Source: Apibacter muscae (GTDB taxonomy: Bacteria; Bacteroidota; Bacteroidia; Flavobacteriales; Weeksellaceae). Taken from it: a stretch of 64,000 bases of DNA. Positions 1-9,826 of this stretch are shown here, piece after piece. The stretch lies in NCBI RefSeq assembly GCF_007845635.1, contig NZ_SELG01000041.1, forward strand, positions 248,001 to 312,000, in the 5' to 3' direction. The translations under genes were made by a program, and so were the position numbers. A model generated the notes under the pieces. The model had not been told where the DNA came from, did not search any database, and saw only the letters and a list, made by a program, of their open reading frames with translations. The first letter of the stretch is position 1, and the number at the start of each line of letters is the position of its first letter.

Positions 1-58
1 TAGGAAATTCTTTTTTTGCAATGTACTTTTCTTGTACATATTTAATTAATGGTTCCAT
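1..58 (-). CDS. rplS: 50S ribosomal protein L19, N-terminal fragment
   Basis: Only the first 19 codons lie in the window; the gene runs off the left edge. The ATG is at 58 on the minus strand and the peptide begins MEPLIKYVQEKYIAKKEFP. This resembles the conserved start of Bacteroidota L19 (a short acidic/basic helix ending in a K-x-F-P turn before the first strand). L19 sits at the 30S-50S interface of the ribosome. On the same strand about 20-50 bases upstream there is a promoter-like TTG-N21-TATATTG arrangement (roughly 85-125). The identification rests on a very short peptide. Confidence 0.65.
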   Translation of the reverse strand, partial: MEPLIKYVQEKYIAKKEFP

Positions 59-267
59 GATATAAATAAATATATTTATTAAAATTGAGCAACAATATAC
101 GTCTTTCGCCAGAGGTTGGTCAATTGTATACAAAAATAAATATTTTAATGGTTTATACAAAAATTAAAATATAAATTTTTACATTATATATTATTAAAAT
201 CAAGGATCAATAGATCATTTTTATTAATGAAAATCTAAAACTGATGATATAACTAATTTTAAATAAA

Positions 268-301
268 AAAACACATCCAAATAATTATTCGGATGTGTTT
301 T
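268..301 (-). terminator. Rho-independent terminator after the M48 protease gene
   Basis: An 11-bp perfect inverted repeat (268-278 with 291-301) has a 12-base loop. On the minus strand it is followed by a T-rich run. It lies 22 bases beyond the stop of the minus-strand protease gene. No gene is visible between this hairpin and rplS. Confidence 0.8.
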
Positions 302-322
302 AACTTAATGGTTAAATGACTT

Positions 323-1132
323 CTATTTTTTCTTTTTAGAATCCTTTTCTATTTTTTTCTCAATATTTTGTGCTCTCTTTTCACTTCCTGGGTGGCTAGA
401 AAGTATTTTATCCTTAAATGAATCTTTACCACTTCCTAAATCAGCTAATTTTTTGAATGCAGAAATTAATGCTTTAGGATCCTTACCATTGGATACTAAG
501 AATGTATAAGAATATTCATCAGCAGCTGTTTCCTGTGTTTGAGAAAACTGAGCTTCTACCAAAGCTTGAGCAAAATCTCCTATATTAGCACTATTAACTA
601 AACTTCCTACAGATCCTCCGGTCTCTCCTGCATATTGAGTTGCAGCTGCAGTAAGTAATGCTTGTTTATAAGCCTTTTTAGAATGTCCTAATTTTACATG
701 TCCAATTTCGTGCCCAATAATTCCTAAAAGTTCATCATCTGTCATTATATCCATAAGTGATGAGAATACACGAACGCTACCGTCTGGACTAGCAAAGGCA
801 TTGATATCGGTTACATAATAAACTTTATAGTTTAGGTTTAGTCCATCATAATTTTTATAGGGACCAAAAATTTTTTCAAGTCTTTCAGCATAAGCTTTTT
901 TCTTTTTATCTTTATCTTTAGTAGTACAAACCGGATTATTCTCATCCATCCATTTAATGGATTTGGCAGCCATTTCTGCCATTTCTGCGTCAGATACTGT
1001 TAATGCTTTAGCTGCTTTCTGAGCGGCTTCAATTTTACCTTTGCCAATACTTGTTTTACCAATTTTAATTTGAGCGGTCATTCCTGAAGCAACTAAGCAA
1101 GCGAATGAAATAGTTAAAATAATTTTTTTCAT
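323..1132 (-). CDS. M48-family zinc metalloprotease, secreted
   Basis: This 269-aa protein starts with a signal peptide of about 20 residues (MKK, hydrophobic core, Ala-Gln cleavage site), so it should act in the periplasm. The M48 zinc site is visible: HEIGH at 141-145 within HEIGHVKLGH, and the third ligand in ETAAD near 201-205. The C-terminus is Lys-rich. Family members are BepA/LoiP-like proteases or chaperones of envelope proteins; the substrate here is unknown. The gene is monocistronic, with a terminator on each side. Confidence 0.85.
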   Translation of the reverse strand: MKKIILTISFACLVASGMTAQIKIGKTSIGKGKIEAAQKAAKALTVSDAEMAEMAAKSIKWMDENNPVCTTKDKDKKKKAYAERLEKIFGPYKNYDGLNLNYKVYYVTDINAFASPDGSVRVFSSLMDIMTDDELLGIIGHEIGHVKLGHSKKAYKQALLTAAATQYAGETGGSVGSLVNSANIGDFAQALVEAQFSQTQETAADEYSYTFLVSNGKDPKALISAFKKLADLGSGKDSFKDKILSSHPGSEKRAQNIEKKIEKDSKKKK

Positions 1133-1176
1133 AATATTAAGTAATTTTTTTTCAAATATATAAAATATTAAGATAA

Positions 1177-1211
1177 AAAAAACGATTAAAGCTTGTTTTT
1201 AATCGTTTTTT
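1177..1211 (-). terminator. Terminator after ychF
   Basis: A 14-bp perfect inverted repeat (1177-1190 with 1198-1211) with a 7-base loop; the arms end in A and T runs, so it could work on either strand. It lies between the end of ychF and the start of the protease gene. Confidence 0.8.
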
Positions 1212-1233
1212 TAAATATATTATAAAAGTGTAC

Positions 1234-2325
1234 TTATACATTGAATCGGAAATGCATAACATCCCCATCTTTGACAATGTATTCTTTTCCTTCTACAGAT
1301 AATTTACCTGCTTCCTTTACCTTCTGTTCAGATCCATATTTAATAAAATCTTCATAAGCGATGACTTCTGCTCTAATAAACCCTTTTTCAAAATCGCTAT
1401 GAATAACTCCAGCCGCCTGTGGTGCTGTCCAACCTTTTTGAATGGTCCAAGCTCTTACTTCTTTTACTCCAGCAGTAAAATAAGTTTGTAAATTTAGGAG
1501 TTGATAGGCTTGTCTTATTAATCGATTAACTCCAGGTTCATCTAATCCTAATTCTTCTAAAAATACTTGACGCTCTTCATAGGTTTCCAATTCAGAAATA
1601 TCGGCTTCAATTTGGGCTGCCAAAACTAGTACTTGTGCATTTTCATTTTTCACTTTTTCTTTCACTTTTTCTACATATTCGTTTCCTGATTTGGCTGATT
1701 TTTCATCTACATTGCAAACATACAAGATGGGCTTAAAAGTGAGCAATTGTAGATCAGAGATTACAGGAAATGAAATTTCATCCGTTTCAAATTCTCTAGC
1801 ATTATTTCCTTCCTCCATAAATGATTTTAACTTATCAAGAACTGAAACAATTAACTGATCCTCTTTATTACCAGCTTTTGCTGCTTTTTTGGATTTTTCT
1901 ATTTTCTTTTCAATAGTATCTAAATCTTTTAATTGCAACTCAATATCAATAATCTCTTTGTCTCTAACAGGATCTATAGTTCCTTCTACATGCGTAATAT
2001 TTTCATTTTGAAAACATCTAAGCACATGTATAATAGCATTGGTTTCTCTAATATTAGCTAAAAATTGGTTTCCTAAACCTTCCCCTTTGCTTGCTCCTTT
2101 CACCAATCCGGCGATATCAACAATTTCAACAACTGCTGGGAGCACTCTTTCAGGTACCACCAATTTTTCTAATTTATTTAATCTAGGATCTGGAACGGAT
2201 ACTGTTCCAACATTAGGCTCTATGGTACAAAACGGATAGTTTGCCGATTGTGCTTTAGCATTAGACAAGCAATTAAATAAAGTAGATTTCCCTACGTTTG
2301 GTAAGCCAACAATTCCACATTTCAT
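1234..2325 (-). CDS. ychF: Redox-regulated ribosome-binding ATPase YchF (Obg family)
   Basis: A TRAFAC-class P-loop NTPase of 363 aa from the preferred start. It contains GLPNVGKST near residues 7-15, the DIAGLVKGA switch, and the usual C-terminal TGS-like domain ending in DGDVMHFRFNV. YchF binds ribosomes and hydrolyses ATP rather than GTP; it is conserved and linked to oxidative-stress responses. A longer reading frame begins at 2346, but family alignment places the start at the ATG at 2325 (MKCGIVGLPN). Confidence 0.93.
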   Translation of the reverse strand: MKCGIVGLPNVGKSTLFNCLSNAKAQSANYPFCTIEPNVGTVSVPDPRLNKLEKLVVPERVLPAVVEIVDIAGLVKGASKGEGLGNQFLANIRETNAIIHVLRCFQNENITHVEGTIDPVRDKEIIDIELQLKDLDTIEKKIEKSKKAAKAGNKEDQLIVSVLDKLKSFMEEGNNAREFETDEISFPVISDLQLLTFKPILYVCNVDEKSAKSGNEYVEKVKEKVKNENAQVLVLAAQIEADISELETYEERQVFLEELGLDEPGVNRLIRQAYQLLNLQTYFTAGVKEVRAWTIQKGWTAPQAAGVIHSDFEKGFIRAEVIAYEDFIKYGSEQKVKEAGKLSVEGKEYIVKDGDVMHFRFNV

Positions 2326-2426
2326 ATTTTGAAAAAATTTGCACAAATATAGTGCTTATATTTAGAGATTTATTATTCTATGTTCAGACGATTCTTATTA
2401 GAGAATGAATTTATCGAAATATACTA

Positions 2427-2714
2427 TTAAACAATTTCCGAGGATAATCCTTTTTTTAGTAAAGCATTATTTATAGGTATTAAATAATCAATAGATCCTG
2501 ATTTAACTTCACATTTGCCTTTGTAATGAACTAAATAAGTGCATTGTTGAGCTTGTTCCAATGTGTGTTCACAGATTTCGATTAAACAATTGATGACGTA
2601 ATCAAAGGTATTCACTTCGTCATTATGTAAGACAATAGTATGAGACTGTTCTTCTTCTAATAAAGTATCTAGTTCCTCTTTTTCTTCCCAAAGAGGAGAG
2701 TTGCTATAATTCAT
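2427..2714 (-). CDS. clpS: ATP-dependent Clp protease adaptor ClpS
   Basis: This 95-aa protein carries the ClpS core: VLHNDEVNTFDYVI, then an EQAQQCTYLVHYKGKC segment, matching the N-degron pocket and ClpA/C-binding face of the family. ClpS delivers N-end-rule substrates to the ClpAP/ClpCP protease. Its start overlaps the end of prmA by 11 bases, so the two are probably one transcript and translationally coupled. Confidence 0.9.
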   Translation of the reverse strand: MNYSNSPLWEEKEELDTLLEEEQSHTIVLHNDEVNTFDYVINCLIEICEHTLEQAQQCTYLVHYKGKCEVKSGSIDYLIPINNALLKKGLSSEIV

Positions 2715-3537
2715 AATTTAATAAGATTGATATCCAATTATTTTTAGACCATTTTTTTATAAAATTTAATCCGTGTAGGTTAGCTTTCTTAATAATATCA
2801 TTAAAATCGTGTTCATAGATTCCACTTACTAATAAAAATCCTTTCGGTTTTAAATTTTTCACATAAGCACCGAAATCTTGTAATAGTATATTTTTGTTTA
2901 TATTGGCTAATATTATGTCATAATTCTGTTGTCCTAATAAACTTGCATCTCCCAATTGAACATTAATATGCATATTATTTTTTTTTGCATTATCAATTGC
3001 ATTCTGGTAAGACCAATGATCTATATCAATAGCATCCACATAATTTGCGTCCAACATTTTTGCAAAAATTGCTAAAACTCCCGTTCCCGTTCCCATATCT
3101 AAAACATCCTTATTTTTAAAATCAATTTCTAACATAGCGTTTAGCATATTGTAGGTGGTCTCGTGATGTCCGGTCCCAAACGACATTTTAGGTTCAATAA
3201 GAATCTGATGAGGAATTTCATCTTTTTTTGGATGAAAATCAGTGTGTAGATAAATTTTATTTTCGACTAAGACTGGAGGAAAATTTTTCTCCCATTCCTC
3301 GTTCCAATTAATATCCGGTGAACCTTGCTTAGTAAAGCTTATCTTCACTTCCTTATTAGAAAATAGAGGTAGATCTTCAATTAAGTTTTCTTTATCATAC
3401 TCGTCTTTTATGTAGGCAAGCAACCCTAATTCAGATTCTACAAAACTTTCAAAGGGTAGTTCTGCTAAATAGGCAATTAAGATTTCTCTCCATGGTTCAA
3501 GCGGTTCAATATTAAATTGGTATTCTTTATACTTCAT
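2704..3537 (-). CDS. prmA: Ribosomal protein L11 methyltransferase PrmA
   Basis: A SAM-dependent methyltransferase of 277 aa from the preferred ATG at 3537 (MKYKEYQF); an upstream in-frame ATG at 3558 is less likely. The SAM-binding motif reads VLDMGTGTGVLAIFA. The preceding EPKMSFGTGHHETT is the PrmA signature, and ILANINKNIL is motif IV (N-x-P/N-type). PrmA trimethylates ribosomal protein L11. The gene is first of a prmA-clpS pair with an 11-base overlap. Confidence 0.92.
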   Translation of the reverse strand: MKYKEYQFNIEPLEPWREILIAYLAELPFESFVESELGLLAYIKDEYDKENLIEDLPLFSNKEVKISFTKQGSPDINWNEEWEKNFPPVLVENKIYLHTDFHPKKDEIPHQILIEPKMSFGTGHHETTYNMLNAMLEIDFKNKDVLDMGTGTGVLAIFAKMLDANYVDAIDIDHWSYQNAIDNAKKNNMHINVQLGDASLLGQQNYDIILANINKNILLQDFGAYVKNLKPKGFLLVSGIYEHDFNDIIKKANLHGLNFIKKWSKNNWISILLNYEL

Positions 3538-3631
3538 ATAGTTTATAAAACACTGCAAATTTAAAATAAATTAATTAAAAATAATTTTTAGAAAACTATA
3601 TTCGCTTAACATTTAAATAATTATTTCTTAA

Positions 3632-4294
3632 TTAAAATAACCAAATATATAGTATGATTATCCACTGAATAGCTATAGCTATCCAAACGAATTTAAGGCT
3701 AGGTTCAGAAATATTTTTTAAACTTTGTAGAGTTTTATTTTTTAATATTTCATTAAAATTTTGATTTCCATGATTAAAATCAATATCACTTAAATGTACT
3801 TTATTCATTCCGAATGCAACTATCCTCCTTATCCATTTATTGGTTTCTTTATTTTCTTTAATGGTTTGAATTATTTTCAATTTATTCATTGAAAAATCAG
3901 CCGCATTTTGAATAATTTTGGGTTGGTTTTTTTGAAAAATATTTAAAATTTTATCAATAAATGGATAAATAAAATTTTCCGCTTTATCGTTAATTATTTT
4001 ATTGGAGAGTTTACTAATTATATATTTATTACCTAATGTAAAAAATATAAATGGACTTGAAATAATACCTAGTACAATTAAAATTGTTGCTGTAGGGCGA
4101 TGTGTGAAAAGTATAACAAACGCAATAGTAGGATTTACATGACCTGTCTGCACATTGCCCATGTCTTTTATTAATAATAAAAGTCCTAAGATTGTAAATA
4201 GGATTGTTGAAATTCCTCCTAAAAAGTTTACTTTTATAAAACTTTTGATTGCTACCGCAGATAATTTTACGGCATATTTTAAATTTTCTTTCAT
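3632..4294 (-). CDS. Hypothetical membrane protein
   Basis: I do not recognise this 220-aa protein. It has hydrophobic segments near residues 22-43 and 68-93 and a further one at the extreme C-terminus (about 200-220, rich in Trp and Ile). Between them lies a Lys/Asn-rich region of about 100 residues, presumably soluble. No enzymatic motif is visible. It precedes no obvious operon partner; upp lies 32 bases upstream on the same strand, so co-transcription is possible. Confidence 0.6.
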   Translation of the reverse strand: MKENLKYAVKLSAVAIKSFIKVNFLGGISTILFTILGLLLLIKDMGNVQTGHVNPTIAFVILFTHRPTATILIVLGIISSPFIFFTLGNKYIISKLSNKIINDKAENFIYPFIDKILNIFQKNQPKIIQNAADFSMNKLKIIQTIKENKETNKWIRRIVAFGMNKVHLSDIDFNHGNQNFNEILKNKTLQSLKNISEPSLKFVWIAIAIQWIIILYIWLF

Positions 4295-4326
4295 AGTAGT
4301 TAGTTTTTTATGTAGAGTGTTTTTGA

Positions 4327-4983
4327 TTAATGTAGTTTTTTTCCGAAGGCTAAATCTCCTGCATCTCCTAATCCTGGAACAATGTATTGTTTTTCGTTTA
4401 AAATTTCATCTACAGAAGCTATCCAAAGCTCTGTACTCTCTGGTAATTTTTCCTTAATATAATCAATGCCTGGTTTTGATCCTATAGCTGCTACAATGTG
4501 TACTTTTTTAGGTGAGCCGTATTTTAGCAGTACTTCGTAAACATTAGCTAATGATTCTCCTGTAGCTAACATGGGATCTGAGATAATAAGTGTTTTATTA
4601 TCTAAAGATGGGGTAGCTAAATATTCAACAACGACTTCAAATTCTTTACTGTTTTTGGAATGATTTCTAAATGCAGATACAAAAGTAGTTTCTGCTTGAT
4701 CAAAAAAATTCATCATTCCTTGGTGCAATGGTAATCCTGCACGTAGAATTGTGCATAAGACGGGTTGTTTACTTATATACTCTGAGGGTTTTATGCCCAA
4801 GGGTGAATTTATATTTACAGGGTAATAATCTAATGTTTTACTAAGTTCATATCCTAAAACCTCCCCTATTCTTTCAAGGTTTCGCCTAAATCGCATTCTA
4901 TCTTTTTGAATGTTTACGTCTCGTAGTTCTCCCACAAAGTGATTTAGTATGGAACGTTTATGGGTAAAATCATGAATTATCAT
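4327..4983 (-). CDS. upp: Uracil phosphoribosyltransferase
   Basis: This 218-aa protein matches type I UPRTs. The PRPP-binding loop is LIISDPMLATGES, preceded by PVLCTILRAGLPLHQGM, and the C-terminal uracil-binding segment reads VPGLGDAGDLAFG. It converts uracil and PRPP to UMP in pyrimidine salvage. Length and motif order are normal. Confidence 0.95.
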   Translation of the reverse strand: MIIHDFTHKRSILNHFVGELRDVNIQKDRMRFRRNLERIGEVLGYELSKTLDYYPVNINSPLGIKPSEYISKQPVLCTILRAGLPLHQGMMNFFDQAETTFVSAFRNHSKNSKEFEVVVEYLATPSLDNKTLIISDPMLATGESLANVYEVLLKYGSPKKVHIVAAIGSKPGIDYIKEKLPESTELWIASVDEILNEKQYIVPGLGDAGDLAFGKKLH

Positions 4984-5049
4984 TTTTTCTTTATATATTT
5001 AATTGTTAAGATTTTTATTTAAGTTAAGATTTAAATTAAATTTTTAAAC

Positions 5050-5739
5050 TTATAATTTAATTTTATTTCCATTATTAAACACTTCAATAAATATTTGATC
5101 TCTATGTTCTTCATTATAATTATTATGTTTGGTCCATAGATCTAAGACCGTATATTTATTTATGATCTTTGAATTTCTATTGTATTTCCCCATATTTATA
5201 CCTAGATAATTTAAAAGTGTAATCTCATCAGCCAAGGTTATCACCTTAAAAGCAGTTTCTTTAGATGTACCGTCACCGCTTGCTGCTATCGCAGACATTA
5301 AGAGTTCTGATTGAGATTTAAGTTCTTTCAATCTATATTCATTGTCTTTGGTATTGGTGTATGAATTTATTAAATTCATAATAACCATGAGATTGATGGG
5401 ATCTTTTTTTAATATGTTTTCTCCTAATTCAATAGCTTTCAGATATTTTTTTATTTTTTTTGCTCCTACCAATTTCATAAATTTTAAATAATCAGATTTC
5501 ATTTGGGAGGATTCTTTATAATATGGAGAAAAAAGTTTGCCGTAATAGAGATTTTGCAATTTTTCTTTATCTGCTAAAAGTGATTGATTAGACTGCATAA
5601 ATTCTTCTACTAATTTATCATAATAGTATTTTGAATCTTTGTCTTGAGTATTGTTTTTTATTTTTTCTAAATCAATTTCTTGTCCTAATGAAAATGCGCC
5701 AATTAGTAAAAAAATATAGGTTAAAATTTTATTTTTCAT
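5050..5739 (-). CDS. Secreted DUF4919-like protein
   Basis: A 229-aa protein with an N-terminal signal peptide (MKNKILTYIFLLIGAFSLGQ). The rest is helical and charged, with YYDKLVEEF, LYYGKLFSPYYKESS and a TPR-like ENILKKDPINLMVIMNLI stretch. The pattern resembles the Bacteroidota domain of unknown function DUF4919, but this is from memory. It follows uvrA on the same strand 12 bases downstream of its stop. Function unknown. Confidence 0.6.
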   Translation of the reverse strand: MKNKILTYIFLLIGAFSLGQEIDLEKIKNNTQDKDSKYYYDKLVEEFMQSNQSLLADKEKLQNLYYGKLFSPYYKESSQMKSDYLKFMKLVGAKKIKKYLKAIELGENILKKDPINLMVIMNLINSYTNTKDNEYRLKELKSQSELLMSAIAASGDGTSKETAFKVITLADEITLLNYLGINMGKYNRNSKIINKYTVLDLWTKHNNYNEEHRDQIFIEVFNNGNKIKL

Positions 5740-5751
5740 AGGTTTATTATT

Positions 5752-8577
5752 TTAAATAAGTTCTTCCTTTAAAAATTTAGCAGTATAACTAATTTTATTT
5801 TGTGCTACCTGTTCTGGTGAACCTTCTACAATGATTCTTCCACCTTTTTCTCCTCCTTCTAAGCCTATATCAATCACGTAATCTGAAGCTTTAATAACAT
5901 CTAGATTATGCTCAATGATTAGGACTGTATTGCCTAAGTCTACCAAACGATTGATTACTTCCATTAATATACGAATATCTTCAAAGTGCAAGCCCGTGGT
6001 TGGTTCATCCAATATGTATATGGTATTGCCGGTTTGTTTCTTACTTAGCTCGGTTGCTAATTTTACTCTTTGTGCCTCCCCACCGGATAGTGTAGTAGAT
6101 TGTTGCCCTAGCGTAATGTAACCTAATCCTACTTCTTGTAAAGTTTTTACTTTTTGATATATTTTAGGAATGGGTTGAAAGAAGTCTACCGCTTCATCAA
6201 TAGACATTTCTAAAATATCTGAAATGGATTTTCCTTTGTAACGAACTTCAAGAGTTTCTCGGTTAAATCTCTTTCCATGACAAGTTTCACAGTTTACATA
6301 AATGTCTGGTAGAAAATTCATTTCAATTAATCGTAATCCAGATCCTTGGCATACTTCACACCTACCCCCTTTTACGTTAAAGGAAAATCTTCCTAACTTG
6401 TAACCCCTAATTTTGGATTCCGGTAAATTTGCAAATAAGTTGCGTATTTCTGTAAAAACACCTGTATAAGTAGCCGGATTTGAGCGTGGCGTTCTCCCTA
6501 TGGGAGATTGATCTACATCTACAATTTTATCTAAATGTTCCAACCCTTCAATTTTTTTGTAAGGCAAAGGTTCTTTTTCTGCTCTATAAAAATGTTTGTT
6601 TAGTATGGGGTAAAGGGTATTGGTGATTAATGAAGATTTTCCACTTCCTGAAACTCCAGTTATGCAAGTTAGAACTCCTAGTGGGATTTTTAAGGTCACA
6701 TTTTTTAAATTATTACCTGTACATCCGGTTAGCTTTAAATAATGATCATTACCTGTCCTTCTTTTTTGAGGAACAGCAATTTTTAATTCTCCGATTATAT
6801 ATTTAGAAGTTAATGTATTAGCCTTAATAATATCTTTAGGATCTCCTTGCCAAACAATTTCTCCTCCATTTTTACCAGCATATGGACCTAAATCAATGAC
6901 ATAATCCGCATTTAGAATCATATCTTTATCATGCTCAACTACTAAAACAGAATTCCCTAAATCCCTTAATTTTTTTAACGAATCTATCAGTTTTACATTG
7001 TCTCTTTGGTGCAAGCCAATACTGGGTTCATCTAAAATATACAAAACGTTTACCAATTGGGATCCGATTTGGGTGGCTAATCTAATTCTTTGAGATTCTC
7101 CTCCAGAAAGAGTTTGTGATGGTCGATTTAAACTTAAATAATCCAAACCAACATCCAGCAAGAAACTTAAACGTTTGCTTATTTCTTGTAAAAGCTCAGT
7201 CGCAATTATTTTCTGATTTTCAGATAAATGTTTTGGCAATTCTTTTAACCATTTTTCTAATTGTTTTAAAGGTAAATTAGAAATTTCAGAAATATCTTTA
7301 TGGTCTAGTTTAAAAAAAAGACTTTCTTTTTTTAGTCTTTTACCTTTACAATTTGGACAAATTTTATCTTCAAAAATTAGAGTTTTAAATTTTTGGGATT
7401 CACCCTCTTCATTGCCCTTAGCTAAACGAGTTAAATATTGGATGACTCCTTCAAAGCTAATTTTATAGGTTTTCTTGATTTGCGCATAATCTAAATCCAA
7501 AGTAACTTTTTCGTTTACGCCGTATAAAATTTCATTTTGTGTTTTCTCTGAAATTTCTTCCCAAGGAGTAGTTAAATTAAAGTCATTTTTCTTTAGAATA
7601 ACTTCAATTTGAGATATTAGCCATCCGGTATGTTTAAGTTCTTCAAAAATGGGGATTACATTTTTTTTAAAACTCAGTTTAGGATTCGGAATTAGTTTGT
7701 TAATTTCAATTTCATTAATTTTACCTAAACCATTGCAAGTATTGCAAGCACCTTTGGGAGAATTAAACGAAAAGGTATTGGGTTCTGGCATTGGATAGGA
7801 CAATCCAGTGGTGGGACACATTAAGTTTTTACTAAAAAGTTTGCCAAGATTTTCGCCTTGTTTTAAAAGCATTATAGTTCCTTCTCCGTATTGCATAGCT
7901 AAACGAATAGATGATAGAATACGCTGAGAATGATCTTCAGTATCAATAACTAATTTATCAATAACTACTTCAATGTCATGGATTTTGTATCTATCCAATT
8001 TCATATCCGTTTGAATATCTAAAATTTCACCGTCTACTCTTACTTGTAAAAAACCTTTTTTAGCAAGGCTGGCAAACAACTCTCTATAATGTCCTTTTCT
8101 AGAGCGTATAATAGGCGCTAATAGTATAACCTTTTCTTGATTAAAATCTTTATATATTAGTTCTACAATTTGGTCTTCTGAGTATTTCACCATTTTCTCA
8201 CCTGTATTATATGAAAAAGCATCGGAAGCTCTCGCATATAGTAAGCGTAAAAAATCATATAGTTCCGTTACAGTACCCACTGTTGAACGTGGATTTTTAG
8301 ATGTTGTTTTTTGTTCTATGGCTATAACAGGAGAAAGTCCGTCAATTTTGTCTACATCGGGTCGCTCTAAATTCCCTAAAAATTGTCTGGCATAGGCAGA
8401 AAAAGTTTCAATGTATCGTCTTTGACCTTCTGCAAAAATTGTATCAAAAGCTAGGGATGATTTTCCACTTCCACTAAGCCCTGTTATTACCACTAATTTT
8501 TTTCTAGGTATTTCAATGGAGATGTCTTTTAGATTATGTTCTCTAGCTCCGTATATTTTAATATAATCCTGATTCAT
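5752..8577 (-). CDS. uvrA: Excinuclease ABC subunit A
   Basis: This 941-aa protein is a full-length UvrA, the damage-recognition ATPase of nucleotide-excision repair. Both ABC cassettes are present: Walker A motifs [12 protein letters not shown] and [12 protein letters not shown], signatures [14 protein letters not shown] and [14 protein letters not shown], and Walker [13 protein letters not shown] and [12 protein letters not shown]. Zinc-binding Cys pairs occur as CNTCNG, CPNCKG, CEVCQG and CETCHG. The first Met ([18 protein letters not shown]) fits the family start. Confidence 0.97.
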   Translation of the reverse strand: MNQDYIKIYGAREHNLKDISIEIPRKKLVVITGLSGSGKSSLAFDTIFAEGQRRYIETFSAYARQFLGNLERPDVDKIDGLSPVIAIEQKTTSKNPRSTVGTVTELYDFLRLLYARASDAFSYNTGEKMVKYSEDQIVELIYKDFNQEKVILLAPIIRSRKGHYRELFASLAKKGFLQVRVDGEILDIQTDMKLDRYKIHDIEVVIDKLVIDTEDHSQRILSSIRLAMQYGEGTIMLLKQGENLGKLFSKNLMCPTTGLSYPMPEPNTFSFNSPKGACNTCNGLGKINEIEINKLIPNPKLSFKKNVIPIFEELKHTGWLISQIEVILKKNDFNLTTPWEEISEKTQNEILYGVNEKVTLDLDYAQIKKTYKISFEGVIQYLTRLAKGNEEGESQKFKTLIFEDKICPNCKGKRLKKESLFFKLDHKDISEISNLPLKQLEKWLKELPKHLSENQKIIATELLQEISKRLSFLLDVGLDYLSLNRPSQTLSGGESQRIRLATQIGSQLVNVLYILDEPSIGLHQRDNVKLIDSLKKLRDLGNSVLVVEHDKDMILNADYVIDLGPYAGKNGGEIVWQGDPKDIIKANTLTSKYIIGELKIAVPQKRRTGNDHYLKLTGCTGNNLKNVTLKIPLGVLTCITGVSGSGKSSLITNTLYPILNKHFYRAEKEPLPYKKIEGLEHLDKIVDVDQSPIGRTPRSNPATYTGVFTEIRNLFANLPESKIRGYKLGRFSFNVKGGRCEVCQGSGLRLIEMNFLPDIYVNCETCHGKRFNRETLEVRYKGKSISDILEMSIDEAVDFFQPIPKIYQKVKTLQEVGLGYITLGQQSTTLSGGEAQRVKLATELSKKQTGNTIYILDEPTTGLHFEDIRILMEVINRLVDLGNTVLIIEHNLDVIKASDYVIDIGLEGGEKGGRIIVEGSPEQVAQNKISYTAKFLKEELI

Positions 8578-8695
8578 TGTTTATTACTAGGAATTAATGA
8601 GTAGACTTAATTGAAAGATTAAACAAAGATAGAAATGTATTTTCTAATATCTAATTTATTATTAATAAATTAGATTTTTTAAATTTTATTTTTAT

Positions 8696-9673
8696 ATGAA
8701 TGTTTATAAAGAAAGAAGTTATACTTTTGATAATCTTAAGTTTTTATTAATCTTACTGGTTATTTTTGGGCATATAATAGAATATTACATATTTTTTAAT
8801 CATAATTATAAGAGTATATATTTATTTATATATTCCTTTCACATGCCATTATTTATATTTATCTCTGGATATTTTTCTAAAAATATATGCTTAGATAAAC
8901 TAAAACACACATCTAAAAAATTAATCTATATCTATATTATTTTTCAAATAATTTATACTATAATAGATTATATTATTTTTAATAAATTCTCAGGTTTAAA
9001 TCTATTATTTGTTCCAAATTTTTCACTTTGGTATTTAATAAGTTTGATTTGTTGGAGATACACTTTTATTTTTTTAAAAAAAAAATTTAGCTTAAAATTT
9101 GTATTTATTTTATCTATAATTTCTTCCATAGTTATTAGTTATTCAGATTTTCATCAGTTCTATTTAGCAGTTGGTAGGACCTTATATTTTTTTCCTTTTT
9201 TTATTTTGGGAATTTTATGCAATTATAAAACTTTAAAATACATTAAAAGTATACCAAAATATATTACGTTAATAATTTTTATTACGTGTTTTTCAATATA
9301 CTTTTTGAATGATATCTATTCATTTAAAAATGTTCAATTTATATTATATGAGATGTCTTCCTTAATAGACATGCAACCTTTTGTGTTTAAAGCTACCTTT
9401 TTTAGATTTTTGTTTATAATTGTTGGGGTATTTATTTGTGTAAGTATAATTAATCTAGTTCCTAATAAAAAAAAATATTTTATTAGCGAAGAGGGCAAAA
9501 ACACCTTAGTTTATTATGTATTTCATGGTATTTTAGTGAAAGTAATCTTCTTTTATGTTTTTCTATATAATATTAAGTATAGTTTTACTTTTATTATTTT
9601 AATTTTTATATCCATTGTTTGGATTTGCTATTTGTTGACAAAGAATAAATTAGTTAAAAAACTAATATTATAA
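8696..9673 (+). CDS. Membrane acyltransferase (acyltransferase-3 family)
   Basis: A very hydrophobic 325-aa protein with about ten predicted membrane segments. The N-terminus FLLILLVIFGHIIEYY carries the conserved catalytic His of acyltransferase-3/OafA/WecH proteins. FHMPLFIFISGYF is the second family hallmark. Such enzymes O-acetylate or otherwise acylate surface sugars; the acceptor is unknown and no glycan cluster surrounds it. It stands alone between uvrA and a bidirectional terminator. Base composition is even more AT-rich than its neighbours, which may only reflect the hydrophobic codons. Confidence 0.75.
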   Translation: MNVYKERSYTFDNLKFLLILLVIFGHIIEYYIFFNHNYKSIYLFIYSFHMPLFIFISGYFSKNICLDKLKHTSKKLIYIYIIFQIIYTIIDYIIFNKFSGLNLLFVPNFSLWYLISLICWRYTFIFLKKKFSLKFVFILSIISSIVISYSDFHQFYLAVGRTLYFFPFFILGILCNYKTLKYIKSIPKYITLIIFITCFSIYFLNDIYSFKNVQFILYEMSSLIDMQPFVFKATFFRFLFIIVGVFICVSIINLVPNKKKYFISEEGKNTLVYYVFHGILVKVIFFYVFLYNIKYSFTFIILIFISIVWICYLLTKNKLVKKLIL

Positions 9674-9770
9674 TTGATAAAACTCTATCTATTGAACTAA
9701 ATTTTTTACGCAAAATTCTTTGAAAAAAATTGATAATAATGATTCAAATTATTTTTCAATAGAATATTAA

Positions 9771-9806
9771 AAAAGAGGCATTTGATTTAAATCAAATGCC
9801 TCTTTT
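9771..9806. terminator. Bidirectional terminator
   Basis: Perfect 18+18 inverted repeat (9771-9788 with 9789-9806) with A-rich and T-rich outer ends, placed between convergent genes: the plus-strand acyltransferase and the minus-strand leucine-rich protein. Confidence 0.8.
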
Positions 9807-9826
9807 ATAGATTAAATTATTGTAGA

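Noticed and set aside
85-125. GC-richer stretch upstream of rplS, considered as a ribosomal-protein leader RNA
   Set aside because: On the minus strand it reads as the spacer of a TTG-N21-TATATTG promoter, and no stable hairpin could be drawn.
2039-2239. Plus-strand open frame inside ychF, and similar opposite-strand frames in leuS, uvrA, cas9 and the ABC genes
   Set aside because: They lie wholly inside strongly supported genes on the other strand and show no family features.
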